From Verticillium longisporum (taxonomy: Eukaryota; Ascomycota; Sordariomycetes; Glomerellales; Plectosphaerellaceae), in assembly GCA_019188255.1 (NCBI GenBank), contig JAETXT010000004.1, forward strand, positions 3,534,001 through 3,598,000: a stretch of 64,000 nucleotides of DNA. The letters run 5' to 3'. Positions 53,930 through 64,000 of this stretch are shown here, in pieces. The notes under the pieces were generated by a model, which was given only the letters and a program-made list of their open reading frames with translations, was not told where the DNA came from and ran no database searches. The position numbers and the translations under genes were made by a program. Each line of letters opens with the position of its first letter. Positions within the stretch are counted from its first letter, which is position 1.

Positions 53930-55422
53930 ATGAGAGCCTCTACCATCATTGCCGCGGCCCTGCCCCTGGCGGCGGCCAAAGTCTCCTACGATGGCTTCAA
54001 GGCTTTCTCGATCGACAGCCACGACAATTTTGACGCCGCCGAGGCGTCTCTCGCTGGCCTGAACTACGTGTCTCTCAGCTGCCAGGATGACCACGACCAC
54101 CTCGACGTCGCCATCGCTCCTGAGGATCTCGCCGCCTTCGAGGCCCTTAACCTCGATGCTAAGGTTACCTTTGAGGACTTTGGTGCCGAGCTTGCTGCTG
54201 AGGGCGAATTCGAATCCTACACTGGTGAGTGTATTCAACTGGCTCCTCTTTGAAAACGAATACTGAACGACTGTTTCAGCCACCCGCAAGATCAAGGGTC
54301 GCAGCGCGCAGGACCTCCCCGACCTCTCGTACTTCAACTCGTACCACGAGCTGGAGGATCACCACCAGTATCTGGAGGATCTGCATGCCGCGTTCCCTGA
54401 CAACTCGGAGATCTACACTGCCGGCGAATCGCTCGAGGGCCGTCCCATCAAGGGCATCCACCTTTGGGGCCGTGACGGACCCGGCAAGCACGAAGCCATT
54501 GTTCGTCACTCGACGCTTGCTTGATATGCTTACGCTAACAAAGCTGTAGATCTGGCACGGTACCGTTCACGCGCGTGAGTGGATCGTCGCTCCGGTGAGC
54601 TTGGCCCCCCACTAAGAATGTTCAAAGATCGGTTGGCTAACAACAGCTCATAGACTGTTGAGTACATGACCTACAAGGTCATTGAGGGCTACAAGAAGCG
54701 CGCTTGCAGCTCCGTTCGCACTCTCGATAACTACGACTTTTACATCATGCCCATTGTGAACCCCGACGGTACGATTTTGGTTTCTTCCAGGTACTCGAGT
54801 CAGCAGCAGTCCACTGACATGCACAGGTTTCGTCTTCACTTACACCGAGAACCGCCTTTGGCGTAAGAACCGCCAGGTCCGCACCGGAGCTTCTTGCATC
54901 GGCACCGACATCAACCGAAACTGGCCCTACAAGTGGGACGTCCCCGGCGGCTCATCGTCGAACCCGTGCTCAGTGACATACCGTGGCCTTGCCCCCGGTG
55001 ACACTCCCGAGATGCAGGTCCTGACCAACCACACCCTTGGTCTCTCGCGCACCACCGGCATCAAGTTCTTCGTCGACTGGCACGCCTCCAGCCAGCTCAT
55101 CATGCTGCCGTATGGTTACAGCTGCACCGAGGTTGCCGCGAACAACGACTACCAGATGAAGCTCGCCGCCGGCGTCAATGAGGCCATCAAGAGCGTCAAC
55201 GGCCTCAACTTTGTCTTCGGTCCCACGTGCCCGACCATTTACCAGACTTCTGGTGTCTCCATGGACTGGGCTTACGACGTTGCCAATGCCGAGCTGTCTT
55301 GGGGCTTCGAGCTCCGTCCTGCCAACCAAGCCCAGGGTGGCTTTGTTCTGCCCCCCAACCAGATCCTGCCCTCCGGCGAGGAAAACTGGGCTGGCATGAA
55401 GTGGCTGTTTGCCAACTTTTAA
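53930..55422 (+). CDS. secreted zinc metallocarboxypeptidase (M14A), 5 exons, 423 aa
   Basis: Digestive carboxypeptidase A/B-type enzyme that trims C-terminal residues from peptides outside the cell. Signal peptide MRASTIIAAALPLAAA, then an inhibitory propeptide of about 95 residues. The catalytic domain starts near SYFNSYHELEDHHQYLEDLH. Four introns of 55, 49, 59 and 58 nt leave 424 codons. Zinc ligands are His and Glu of HAREW and the His of FVDWHASSQ. Substrate-binding residues are in DINRNWPYKW, and the general base is the Glu in SWGFELRP. Each key motif sits at or near an exon junction (GTVHAREWIVAP, IMPIVNPDG|FVF), confirming the splicing. The length is normal for the family. The S1' residue that separates A from B specificity cannot be assigned with confidence. 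Confidence 0.94.
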
Positions 55423-55968
55423 GCCTGTAGATGGGAGCACGCGTGTACAATGATTGATGTACATATTACCTGCCCGGTGAAAGAATCACCGACATTGGGC
55501 AATACATAGCGGACGCCGGATGAGAAGAAAGAAGAACAAATGATAATGACGATGAGTAAACTTCGGTGCCATGGTGTTAGAATATGGAACTGAAAACCGT
55601 ACATACATTGTCACATCGTGTTCATGACGACGTTAAGACAACAATTGACAAAAGCTTCTGTCGCCCATAGTCCAATGTGCATCACGTCAACAAGCTTCAC
55701 AGTCATTGTCACAAAAGCAGTCAACCTAATGCAATCTTGTGGTATGAGTGGCCTAAACGCAGACGTATTGGAGTTCCTCAGAACTTGAATAACATCTCAT
55801 GATATGTGCTGTCCAAGCTGCATACCCGACCTCCGCACTGAAGCTCCAAGCCCAACAGACTCAGGGAACCGATAGCTTCCTCAAATTCAAATCCTCTTTC
55901 TCATGATGGGAGAAGGAAGTGAGGTCCAGGTTGTTGTGTGAGTGAGCCCAGTGCATCGCTGTGACCGA
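55423..55968. other. convergent intergenic region
   Basis: The 3' flanks of the carboxypeptidase and the secreted 220-aa protein gene. Nothing else is seen. Confidence 0.6.
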
Positions 55969-56631
55969 TCACTCCTTGAAAGGATCGACATTGTCCTCAC
56001 AGGAACCAACGAACACACAGCCCCCATTGGCCATCGTTACATGTTCGAGCTGCAGGTCGCAGGTGGCCCGACGTACAGCCGCCTGAATGCAGCCGTCATT
56101 GAATTTCTCGACTGGAAAGTCGGGCGTAAAGTCAAAGTCGACAGATATGCCATCATAGCCGTCGAGGTCGGACATGAAGTGTGTGTTGCACCGGGTCCAG
56201 TGAATGCGAGGCGAGCCGCATTCATCGGCGATATAGTCGTAAAATGCGGCGCACCAATTTCCGTTGGTCTCTCCGTTCGGCTCAATGCTCACGGTGAAGC
56301 TGATATGGGTGTTGCCAGGGCAGTTTTCGAAGTAGTACTCGCAGGTGGCGGTGGGTCGTTTTTCGAGCTCGAGGACGTTCTTGCAATTCAGGAAGCCCCA
56401 TTGCCAGTACTCCGGAGGCCAGGGAGTGTAGTTGTTCCAGTGCTGGGGAGGTCTGTAGTATCCTCTATCGTCGCGCTTCTGAACGGCCAAAGCGGTGGCG
56501 TTGACAAGAGCCGGCTGAGTCTCGGTTGAGTTGCTGTGGTCGGTAATGAGAGTATGGTTCGCCGCAATCCGGCCAGCAACGGTGTTCGCGAGCAGGGCCC
56601 AGAAGAGGGCCAGCAGATGAAGGAGTAGCAT
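55969..56631 (-). CDS. secreted cysteine-rich protein of unknown function, single exon, 220 aa
   Basis: I do not recognise a family. The N-terminus is a signal peptide (MLLLHLLALFWALLANTVAG) followed by a 33-residue segment with three N-glycosylation sequons (NHT, NST, NAT) and a Kex2-type KR at about residue 53, so it looks like a pre-pro-protein. The mature part (about 168 residues) is acidic and aromatic, opening with RGYYRPPQHWNNYTPWPPEY, and has ten cysteines: FLNCKN, ATCEYY, ENCPGN, NWCAAF, DECGSP, TRCNTH, DGCIQA, ATCDLQ, GGCVFV and GSCEDN. Ten evenly spread cysteines suggest five disulfides and an extracellular fold. It could be an effector, toxin-like or structural protein. It lies between two secreted plant-tissue-degrading enzymes. 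Confidence 0.75.
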   Translation of the reverse strand: MLLLHLLALFWALLANTVAGRIAANHTLITDHSNSTETQPALVNATALAVQKRDDRGYYRPPQHWNNYTPWPPEYWQWGFLNCKNVLELEKRPTATCEYYFENCPGNTHISFTVSIEPNGETNGNWCAAFYDYIADECGSPRIHWTRCNTHFMSDLDGYDGISVDFDFTPDFPVEKFNDGCIQAAVRRATCDLQLEHVTMANGGCVFVGSCEDNVDPFKE

Positions 56632-57292
56632 GTCGGAACGAGGCGGGGCTGGAAGGTGGAAAATGGGGCAAGATAGACAAGTTGGATAAACAGAGGGTAG
56701 GGGGATTGAATCGCGTAACAGGTGTGAAAATGATGTCGAGGCGATTTCTGCTTTGCCGATTCAAAAGCTGGTGTAAGGCATTAAGTGTATGGAGGCCTAC
56801 CTTTTTGAGTTGGTGCAATTTTAAGGACGAAGACGAAAAGCTGAAAGACCCAGTGAAGCGACTCAATTCACTGAGGATGCCTCTCCCACCGTGTATACTA
56901 TTGTCCCAGGCAAGCGCACATTCACTAGTAGCCCTCCTGGCTACTACCCAGATTGTTAGCGTCATGTAGTCCATTTCACGGAAGTTTCGGCTGACTGGGA
57001 CTTGTTCAGTAAAGCACAAATGACATTTTTCTCTGGATGCAGTTCACCACTTTGATTGACGGTCACTCCATGCGCTGATCTCTTTGAGGAGTAACATGGC
57101 ATTTATAGAAGACCTCCATGACTTGGGTAGAAGACGAAGTCTTCCGTCATAACTATATATTCAAGCATTCTCCCATAAATAACCATCTTTCACCGAGGCA
57201 CACTATTCATTCTCCTCTCCATCCAATGTCCTCTGTTGAAGCCCATATCAATTGCCGAGGTATAGTGAAGACTATTCCACGTTTACCTTGAC
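56632..57292. other. intergenic
   Basis: The promoter side of the 220-aa protein gene and 3' flank of the PL1 gene. A minus-strand frame at 56465-57019 runs into the coding gene in another frame and is rejected. Confidence 0.55.
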
Positions 57293-58785
57293 TCACGAAG
57301 GGCACACTGATGCCCTAGGTCCTGCATTGGCCTTGACATAAGAAGGTACATCGGCTGTTGCGGTGAGAGTATAGCTGTAGTAATCGCGCGGCTGGAACGC
57401 TGTGCCTGAGTTTGCAGCCACAGTTCCAGTGTACGACTGATAGATGTTACCCGAAGCATTGAGAATCGCTCCTGAATCCTTGGTCAAGGGATTGCGGCAA
57501 CTCTCAAAGTAGACATTCTCCACCCGAGCATTAGTGGACCCACGGGCGTAGTGGCCATATGAAGTAACTCCCAAGACATAATTGTTGTAAAGATGACACT
57601 GAGCAAGGTTGTCGGCGCTTGGGTTACGTTGGTTTGTGCGGTCAAACCAGTTGTGGTGGATGGTGCCGCGCGCAACAACATTTTCCGTCCAACCTAGCAT
57701 TCACAGGTGAGCAGTTGCTCATCATCAGAGTACGATCTCAATATTAGGCAACTTACCAATACCAAAAGCCTTATCGTGATTACGGAAGATGTTGTTGGAC
57801 ACTGTAAAGAAGGTCGTGTCTTTTCGCAGATCGAGCAAGCCATCGCCGCCATTCTCCAGTAAACCTACAGCAATAATGTCAGTCAAAAGCAACCTGAATC
57901 GAATTTGAAACTGACAATGGTCTATCCAAATGTTGCTTGTGGTATCCTTCGGCGGTCAGCATCATAACAACCTGATTCGCCTGCTTTGCAGCGGATACGG
58001 CATGTAAATCGACTTACAGATTGAATCCCATCGTAGTCGTTCTCTGTAGTCATCGGTGTGTTGCCTGAAATTGAAAATCAATGTTCAGTTTTAGGTTCGT
58101 TGGGAAAGTCCTCCATAACTTGGACGACATACCGATCTTAAGGTTTCGAATGATGACGTTGCGAACCCCGTGGATGGCGAAGCCGCCTTCGGCGTTTTAG
58201 CTGAAGTATTACTGATGACTACACGACATTGAAACACACCTTGATAAATCTCGCCTGTAGAGCCAATGCCCACAATGGTTTTATCGCTCGAGACTCGAAC
58301 CTCTTTACCAAATGGTGCAATAGTGATTCGGCCTTGAACCTTGATGACATGCCGGCCTGAAGCACTGGCATATTTCTCAAGGTCGGATTGGTTAGTGACA
58401 GTGACAATTGTTCCGCCTGCACCACCAGTCGTTCCTCCATTGAGTGAGGCAAAGCCATCAGCGGATGCCAAGCATGCTGATGACCCAGATGCGGGGGGTG
58501 GAGCGGAAGGCGGAGATGGCGAGGTGCCCCCGGATGGGGTGCATTGCGAATACCATTCACCTTGGGCAACGCAACTACTGCCGCTGACGCAACAAGTTGG
58601 TCCAGCCCAGCCGCTGCCACCACATTGGGCCCTATGAATACGATGGTCAGAATATTCCAATGCCTCCCAAAAGAAGAACCCTACCAAGCTGCACTACAAG
58701 ACTGACGTTCTGCAACGTTTGCGACATGCGCCGCAGCAGGCACAATGCACGCGTACGCGATGAAAGAGATCAAAGAAGTGAGCAT
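57293..58785 (-). CDS. secreted pectate lyase, family PL1, with N-terminal CBM1, 7 exons, 377 aa
   Basis: Eliminative depolymerase of pectate, anchored to cellulose by its binding module. Six introns (53, 53, 68, 71, 51 and 63 nt) leave 378 codons. The signal peptide ([19 protein letters not shown]) is followed by a fungal CBM1 (about residues 30-65; [19 protein letters not shown], then [11 protein letters not shown]). A Ser/Pro linker ([18 protein letters not shown]) leads to the PL1 beta-helix: [58 protein letters not shown], then [34 protein letters not shown] and [24 protein letters not shown] and the HHNWF/R-x-P region carry the calcium and catalytic Arg positions of the family. The intron inside WIDHC shows why short exons fragment this gene. 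Confidence 0.95.
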
Positions 58786-59347
58786 CGTGTGATGGACTTG
58801 ATGACACGGGATATATATCCGGATCATAGAGGCCTCTCATGTTGATATGCCCAAGGATCTACTTATAAATACTTCAGCAGGACACAAGAGATGTAACGCC
58901 AATCATCATCCATCGTGGCAAGCGCGTCAAGACACGGTTCACCCCTGGTGAGGGTAGTATTTTAGGTAAACACCGGGTTGCAAAAGCTCCGAGATTCGCA
59001 CTCGGTGTTATGTGAATCCCTTGGTGTACGCCATTATCTTCGGGTGATGTTCCTGAACAGGGTTGCGGAGGGCTTGGTCGCGGAAAGACCCAGATCCATG
59101 GCCACCCTGCTGCGGTACAAAAGTGATGTCCTGCATCCATGCTTCAAACATTCCCAATTGAGTCAGCGCAAAGCCTACTTAGGAAAAGACTTGATTGTCT
59201 ACATGCATACTTGGCGGCCTCGCATCCTTCATTCACGGATAATTCTCCGACCTCGAGTGCGGGGGCGGAGTCAACAGACCGAGTATCGAAAACGGAGATC
59301 CCTGATGGCATGTGCCCAGTACAACGTCTCCCAGTCCCTTTGAACAG
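58786..59347. other. intergenic
   Basis: The upstream region of the PL1 gene. AT-rich palindromic GGATATATATCC at 58809-58820 could serve as a core promoter. No gene is seen. Confidence 0.55.
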
Positions 59348-60161
59348 TTACTGCGAAACGCCGATGATCAGATCAACGATTTGGCGTCTTTCTTCTTCTC
59401 TCAGGAATGGACTGTGACCGCAGTCAAGCTCAACGATCTCAGCGCCGGACGCTTGCGCCATAAACTGCTGAAAGGCAAACGGCACCGCGTTGTCTTTCTT
59501 GCAAGCGACATAGATCTTCGGGACCTTCAAATCGCCTGCGAGAAAGTCTACAACGTCAGTGAGCGGTCGCTTGCTCTGTTCTGATAAAAGGGCCACGGCC
59601 TCATCCCTGAGAGTATCTTCGACGTCATTATAGAAGGCTGTCGTAACCGCTTCAAGCTTCAAGGGCAGTGTATTTTCCTGCGATTCCGTAAGCTGTGAGA
59701 TTCTCCTAAGAAGTCGTCAATAATCTGACCTCAACATCGTGGAATTGCAATGACAACCACTCGCCCCCGCCAGCTTCTAGAATCGAGACGCCCTTTTGAG
59801 TGGGCAATCCACATGCGATGTAAACAATGGAAATAATGCCCCCTTTGAGGCCTCGTGCTTCCCTCTCTGCGAGTGTGTGCCCTTCAATAGCCATGGTGCC
59901 TGGAATCCCGCCATAGCTGTGCGCGACGATTATGGCAGTTCTTCCTGCATCCAAATAGGGCAAAAGGTCGTCGTGGTATCTTTTGACGTCATCTTTGTGT
60001 GTTTTGCCGACGACTGAGTCGCTGTATCCAGAAGTGGCATTCGGTGGTGCCAAAACCGTATATCCCTGGCCTTTCAGTGCATTGATCAACAAACGATAAT
60101 GCAAAGGGCGATGCCACGCCCCATGGGCTAGGAGCACGACTGGTTTCTGGCTGTGTGACAT
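59348..60161 (-). CDS. alpha/beta hydrolase (AB_hydrolase_6-type), 2 exons, 253 aa
   Basis: Small cytosolic alpha/beta-hydrolase, probably an esterase; substrate unknown. Exon 1 opens MSHSQKPVVLLAHGAWHRPL with the oxyanion HG motif, then GYTVLAPPNATSG and the nucleophile elbow IIVAHSYGG. Here the first glycine of G-x-S-x-G is replaced by Ala, common in this subgroup. After a 52-nt intron following HDVE, exon 2 (ENTLPLKLEAVTTAFYNDVE) supplies the lid, the Asp region KIYVACKKDNAVPF and catalytic His in ELDCGHSPFL. The total is 254 codons. Alternative AG acceptors inside the intron would give introns under 40 nt, so the most distal was chosen. No signal peptide. Similar genes often sit beside secondary-metabolite or aromatic-degradation genes, but none is seen here. 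Confidence 0.87.
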
Positions 60162-60440
60162 GATTGAAAGAACCTTGGCAGAGCTTTGCGATGTCGAGGA
60201 AAACAGAAATCGATTATTCAGACGTCTCTAGCTTGGGCCACCGGTCGGCCTTCTTTAAATAATTATGGTTGCCAATTGCTCAGGAACATGCTGACAGTGG
60301 CTCAGATGCTGATCGCTGGATCTGGTGTGTATTCCCCGCAGTCATCCTACGCCGGACGCAGTCAGCTTATGGATGCGTCCCAGGATAGGACAGCATGCAG
60401 CCAGTTACGATCCTGAAGCCGATCCACGAGCGACAATGTA
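60162..60440. other. promoter of the hydrolase gene and left flank of the transposon
   Basis: Normal composition up to the TA target duplication at 60439-60440. No gene is seen. Confidence 0.6.
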
Positions 60441-60471
60441 TAGTGGGGCGATAAAAAAACGACGGAATTCC
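60441..60471 (+). repeat. left terminal inverted repeat
   Basis: Pairs with 62797-62829 with one or two small gaps and a few transition differences. Confidence 0.85.
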
Positions 60472-60901
60472 AATTTTAGAATATTTTAGGCATTCTATCT
60501 ATATAACTACCTATCTTAGGACCTCTATAATAATCGTAATACTGCCTTAATAATATAGATATATAGATTAAATAAAAGAGAATTAAATAAAGAATATATC
60601 GATATCTTAATATTTTATATATTACCCTTATATATTAATATAGGCCTAGAAACGTCTATATATTAAATTAAGAAAGCTATCTATTAATATCTTATTGAAA
60701 TCTAGCTATACTTCTACTATTATATATATAAGCTTCTATATTAAGGCTTTATTAGATCTAGCTATTATTAATAAAAGGTCCCTCTTAAGGATCTACTCTT
60801 TAAATAAAGACTATAGGTTTTCTATAGGATTAAAGTTAGAGCTATATAATAGCTCTTTAAATAATTAATAGCTTTCTTCTTATAATTATTCTATTATTAT
60901 A

Positions 60902-62349
60902 AATAGGAGATAGGGTCTTATAGCCCTTCTAATAGCTAAAATAAAAGCTAGACTATATTAATATCTATATTATTAGAAAGAGAAAAAGCGGAGCTATATA
61001 ATAGTATAACTTTCATACGATTTTATAGAACTATTAAGCAATAATAACCGTTTAACTTCTCTTATCTCTTATTAGCTTAGCTTATAAGCTAGAGTAGAAC
61101 CGACTCTACTTCCCCGTAGACCTAGAGGTAGTCTATACGCCTAGTCTACGCCTAGCTCCTAAGGGTTAATCTATTAGATATAGAGCAATTCCCCTACCCT
61201 ACTTTTTAGGGTTTTTATAATAATAATATATTTTTATTTTTAAGTAAAATCGTTACTTCCTATTATATAGTATTTCCTATCTAATTTTAATGCCCTTAAC
61301 TATTATAAATAGATACTCTTCTAGATAGGCCCTACTTCCCTTAGGGTTAATCTAAGTATTTATATTAATTTAATCCGAAAAACGCCTACCTCTATTCCTA
61401 TTGAAAAATACACTATTCTATAGCTAAAAATCAGGGCTACTAAGATCTTTAATCCGTTCCTTCCTCTAACGCTTCCTTCTCGAGATATAACGACTTCTAT
61501 CTCTCCCTTCCTCTTATATTTCTTTATTAATTTATCTCTCTATAATCCCTTTATCTATTAAGATAATATTACCTTTAATTATTACTTAGAACTTAGATTA
61601 ATATATATTATAAAGAGAAAGATATTCTATAGTATATTCTTTTAATCTAGGTTCTAAATAATAATTAAAGGTAATATTATTTTAATAGATAAAGGGATTA
61701 TTAAAAGATAAATAAATAAAAGAGTATAAGAGGAATAGAGATATAAAAGTAGATATATTTTAAGAAGGAGATATTAGAGAAAGGAGCGGATCGAAGATCT
61801 TAATAGCCTAGAACTTTAGCTATATAATAGTATATTTATTAATAGGAACGGAAGTAGGCGTTTTTAGGGTAATATAAAGTAAATACTCGGATTAATTCTA
61901 AAGTAAATAGAGCTTATCTAGAAGAGTATCTATTTATAATAATTAAGAGTATTAGAATTAGATAGGGAATACTATTAAATAGGAAGGGATAAAGAGGTAA
62001 CGATTTCTTTTAAAAGAAGATATATTATTCTTATTAAAACCTTAAAAGTTAAAATAGGGGAATTACTCTATATCTAATAGATTAACCCTTAGGAGCTAGG
62101 CGTAGACTAGGCGTATAGACTACCTCTAGGTCTACGAGGAAGTAGAGTCGGTTCTACTCTAGCTTATAAGCTAAGCTAATAAGAGATAAGAGAAGTTAAA
62201 CGGTTATTATTGCTTAATAGTTCTATAAAATCGTATAAAAGTTATACTATTATATAGCTCCGCTTTTTCTCTTTCTAATAATATAGATATTAATATAGTC
62301 TAGCTTTTATTTTAGCTATTAGAAGGGTTATAAGACCCTATCTCCTATA
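60902..62349. repeat. 1.45-kb near-perfect palindrome (inverted repeat, arms about 700 bp, loop 42 nt)
   Basis: The left arm 60902-61600 and right arm 61643-62349 are reverse complements. The outer 310 bp (for example TAGGAGATAGGGTCTTATA at 60904 against its complement ending at 62349) differ at only about four positions, all C/T or G/A transitions. The inner 380 bp are about 80% identical. The 42-nt centre is itself partly self-complementary around CTATAG. A TA stands at each outer end (TA-GGAGATAGGG), consistent with a nested TA-targeting element with long TIRs. Confidence 0.88.
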
Positions 62350-62796
62350 TATTTTTATATAAATTTTAAATAGTATAAAGCTTTATAATATATAATATTA
62401 ATACCTTTTAATTATTATTTAATAATATACTATATTATTTATTTATTAATTAAATCGATTAACTCCTAATTAAGTATAAAGGGGTTACTTTTTATTATAT
62501 TTATTAATATACTTGTATCGATATTAGAAAGCTTAATTAAGCGCTTAGAATGAAGTAAAGAATAGATATTAATATAATATTAATATCGCTAATTAGCCTC
62601 GTATATAATATTAGCACTTATACCCTCGATATAAGCGACCTTAGAAGCCGATAGGCTATTATAATATATAGTTAAAAAGCGTATTCTTTTATAAGGCGAT
62701 TAATGCTTTTTTAGACTTCTAGCCCTTATTTCTAGGGATTAGCGAGGCATTCTATATTAGGGTAGTATATAGAGGTAACGGCGTAGGGCAGTTGAG

Positions 62797-62829
62797 GGAA
62801 TTTCCGTCGTTTCTTTTGCCGCCCCACTG
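62797..62829 (-). repeat. right terminal inverted repeat
   Basis: Better preserved than the left copy; retains the terminal CA that RIP changed at the left. It lies just outside the densest AT-rich part. Confidence 0.85.
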
Positions 62830-62994
62830 TATCTGGGTTTTGTTGCTAATGTGGTCTGACAATGCCCCATTGAAGTGGACGGGAGACTGGGCATGCATTC
62901 ACAGCGCTTTTTTGGCCCGATGCGGCCGATTAGGTCTATTCAGAGCATCAACATCATTCCCGAAAGATAGGACGAAGACCCGATGCAATTTCCG

Positions 62995-64000
62995 TTAATG
63001 CTTTTTCAATCGATGGTTGACGGCCACTAGGATTGTGTGTAGCGCCTCTAGCATAGGCGTGGCTACACCAAGCTCCCTGGCCTTCCTAAGCGGGTAGCCC
63101 AAAATGATGTCAACTTCCATCTCCCGGCCTGCCTGGCAGTCCATCGCCATGCTGCTACTGATTGGACCTATGGACAGAATTCTGTCGATCAAGCGGTCCG
63201 CGAGCTCGTGATCGAGCGGCACATTGCAGGCTATCGCGACGTCTATGACCTCTGTCATGAGCTTATGCGTCATGAGCTTTGCTCCAGGAGAGGAACTGAG
63301 CCAGGCATGCGTGTCGAGTTGCGTCAACGTGGTGAGGGAGTTCCAAGCGACGTTCCAGACTACCTTTTCCCAGCGCAAAACTTGGATGTCGGGTACCACG
63401 TTGAACACAGTGTTTCCCTGCCTAAGTAAGGCAGAGAATCTGTCGAGCTTCTCTTGCTCGGACCCGGAATCAAGGTATTTGTTCGGATACAGTCCAATTT
63501 GCAAATCTTCAGACTTGATCTGCTCGAATTGGCCGGGCTCGGGCTGTGTGGCTGCCGTCCAAGTCTGGTTGCGCATGACGAAGTTAGCAATTGCGATTTT
63601 GCATCACGCACAGCCCGAGTTGGTAACATACCACACAGGAAATAATTGTCGTACGAGGAAATCGTTTTCTGAAGGGTTCTTCGTTGCCAACACCGTTTTG
63701 AATGATCGCAATGGTAGTCCTCTTTTCGTCGACGGCTGGCGCAATCTGGGCCGCTGAGGCGTCTTGATCAAGTGCCTTGTTGGCGCAGACAATGAGGTCA
63801 AACCTCTGGCCGGCTTCCGCTACTGTCCGAAGAACTGCCTACAATTAGTGAATAAAATATTAGTGACAGGAAGAGGCCACCCATGCCTTTCGATGGGGCT
63901 ATGATGTGACGACCATGACTTTCGCTGTTCAGAACAATGCCTCGTTCCTTGACTGCACTGAAATTCGATCGCGCCACCACCGTCAAGCGGACAGTTGGTG
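62995..64000 (-). CDS. ketopantoate reductase family protein (ApbA/PanE-like), 3 exons visible, 5' end beyond the window
   Basis: Members reduce 2-dehydropantoate for pantothenate and CoA synthesis or act on related keto acids; fungal paralogues are many, so the exact role is open. The partial first visible exon (from 64000) reads LTVVARSNFSAVKERGIVLN and ends HIIAPSKGM. Then come a short intron (acceptor GTAGGCAG near 63833), exon 2 (VLRTVAEAGQRFDLIVCANK, TIAIIQNGVGNEEPFRKRFP, ISCV), an intron starting GTATGT, and exon 3 (TWTAATQPEPGQFEQIKSED ... ending VAVNHRLKKH). Exon 3 holds the C-terminal helical domain with the catalytic-type lysine/asparagine segment KVVWNVAWNSLTTLTQ and the late MEVDIILGYPLRKARELGV. 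The N-terminal GxGxxG cofactor loop must lie past the right edge. Confidence 0.85.

Larger units (their letters stand above)
60441..62829. mobile_element. RIP-decayed Tc1/impala-like TIR DNA transposon (2389 bp) with TA target-site duplication
   Basis: Terminal inverted repeats of about 31-33 bp, TAGTGGGGCGATAAAAAAAC at the left (60441-) and, on the opposite strand, CAGTGGGGCGGCAAAAGAAA at the right (ending 62829), both continuing ACGACGGAA(A)TTCC. A TA dinucleotide flanks each end (60439-60440, 62830-62831). TA duplication and a CAGTGGGG terminus match Tc1/mariner elements, particularly fungal impala. The left terminal C has become T, a CpA-to-TpA change. The interior is as CA/TG-poor as the first block and has no intact transposase. 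Outer portions (60472-60901 and 62350-62796) sum to about 0.88 kb, less than a usual 1.3-kb element; the middle is the palindrome described separately, perhaps a nested insertion. Confidence 0.82.

Noticed and set aside
60441..62829. LTR retrotransposon for the second AT block
   Set aside because: Ends are inverted, not direct, repeats and the duplication is TA, which indicates a cut-and-paste DNA element.

Overview
The window is nuclear DNA of a filamentous ascomycete (Pezizomycotina, most likely a plant-associated Sordariomycete). The evidence is short spliceosomal introns with GTAAGT/GTATGT donors and CTAAC/CTGAC branch sites, tRNA genes with introns, a highly reducing polyketide synthase, fungal secreted pectate lyases (one carrying a fungal cellulose-binding module), and two AT-rich blocks almost free of CpA/TpG, the signature of repeat-induced point mutation (RIP). 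No genus can be named from the sequence alone.

Layout. 0.5-5.6 kb: tRNA-Glu, a five-exon short-chain dehydrogenase, a tubulin-tyrosine-ligase-like gene with one apparent base missing, and an intron-containing tRNA-Met. 5.9-13.2 kb: one complete six-exon polyketide synthase (2346 aa; KS-AT-DH-vestigial MT-ER-KR-ACP). 14.2-18.7 kb: housekeeping genes (promethin/LDO-like lipid-droplet protein; FTS-Hook-interacting protein, also with one apparent base missing). 19.5-24.6 kb: PL3 pectate lyase, tRNA-Ala, secreted GMC oxidoreductase. 25.7-30.1 kb: a rhodopsin-like fungal membrane protein and a secreted choice-of-anchor-B (LVIVD) protein. 32.3-39.8 kb: an unusual intronless gingipain-like (C25) cysteine peptidase, a small defensin-like secreted peptide and an ankyrin-repeat protein. 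40.06-47.6 kb: a RIP-saturated block holding the decayed pol end of a chromodomain-bearing Ty3/gypsy element, preceded by a 3.4-kb tract with about 18 interspersed copies of a short TA-rich module. 48.5-60.2 kb: ferric-reductase-like protein, secreted M14 carboxypeptidase, a secreted 10-cysteine protein, a PL1 pectate lyase with CBM1, and an alpha/beta hydrolase. 60.44-62.83 kb: a second RIP-decayed block that is a whole TIR transposon bounded by TA duplications, with a 1.45-kb near-perfect palindrome inside. 63.0-64.0 kb: the 3' part of a ketopantoate-reductase-family gene running off the right edge.

Together the secreted genes (PL3, PL1-CBM1, GMC oxidoreductase, M14 carboxypeptidase, 10-Cys protein, defensin-like peptide) suggest an organism that degrades pectin-rich plant tissue and competes with microbes. 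Part of this secretome lies between the two RIP blocks. Gene models were assembled by hand; for every complete spliced gene whose introns I measured individually, the exon sum is a whole number of codons. The two exceptions, the ligase and the Hook-interacting protein, each come out one base short at a run of C.
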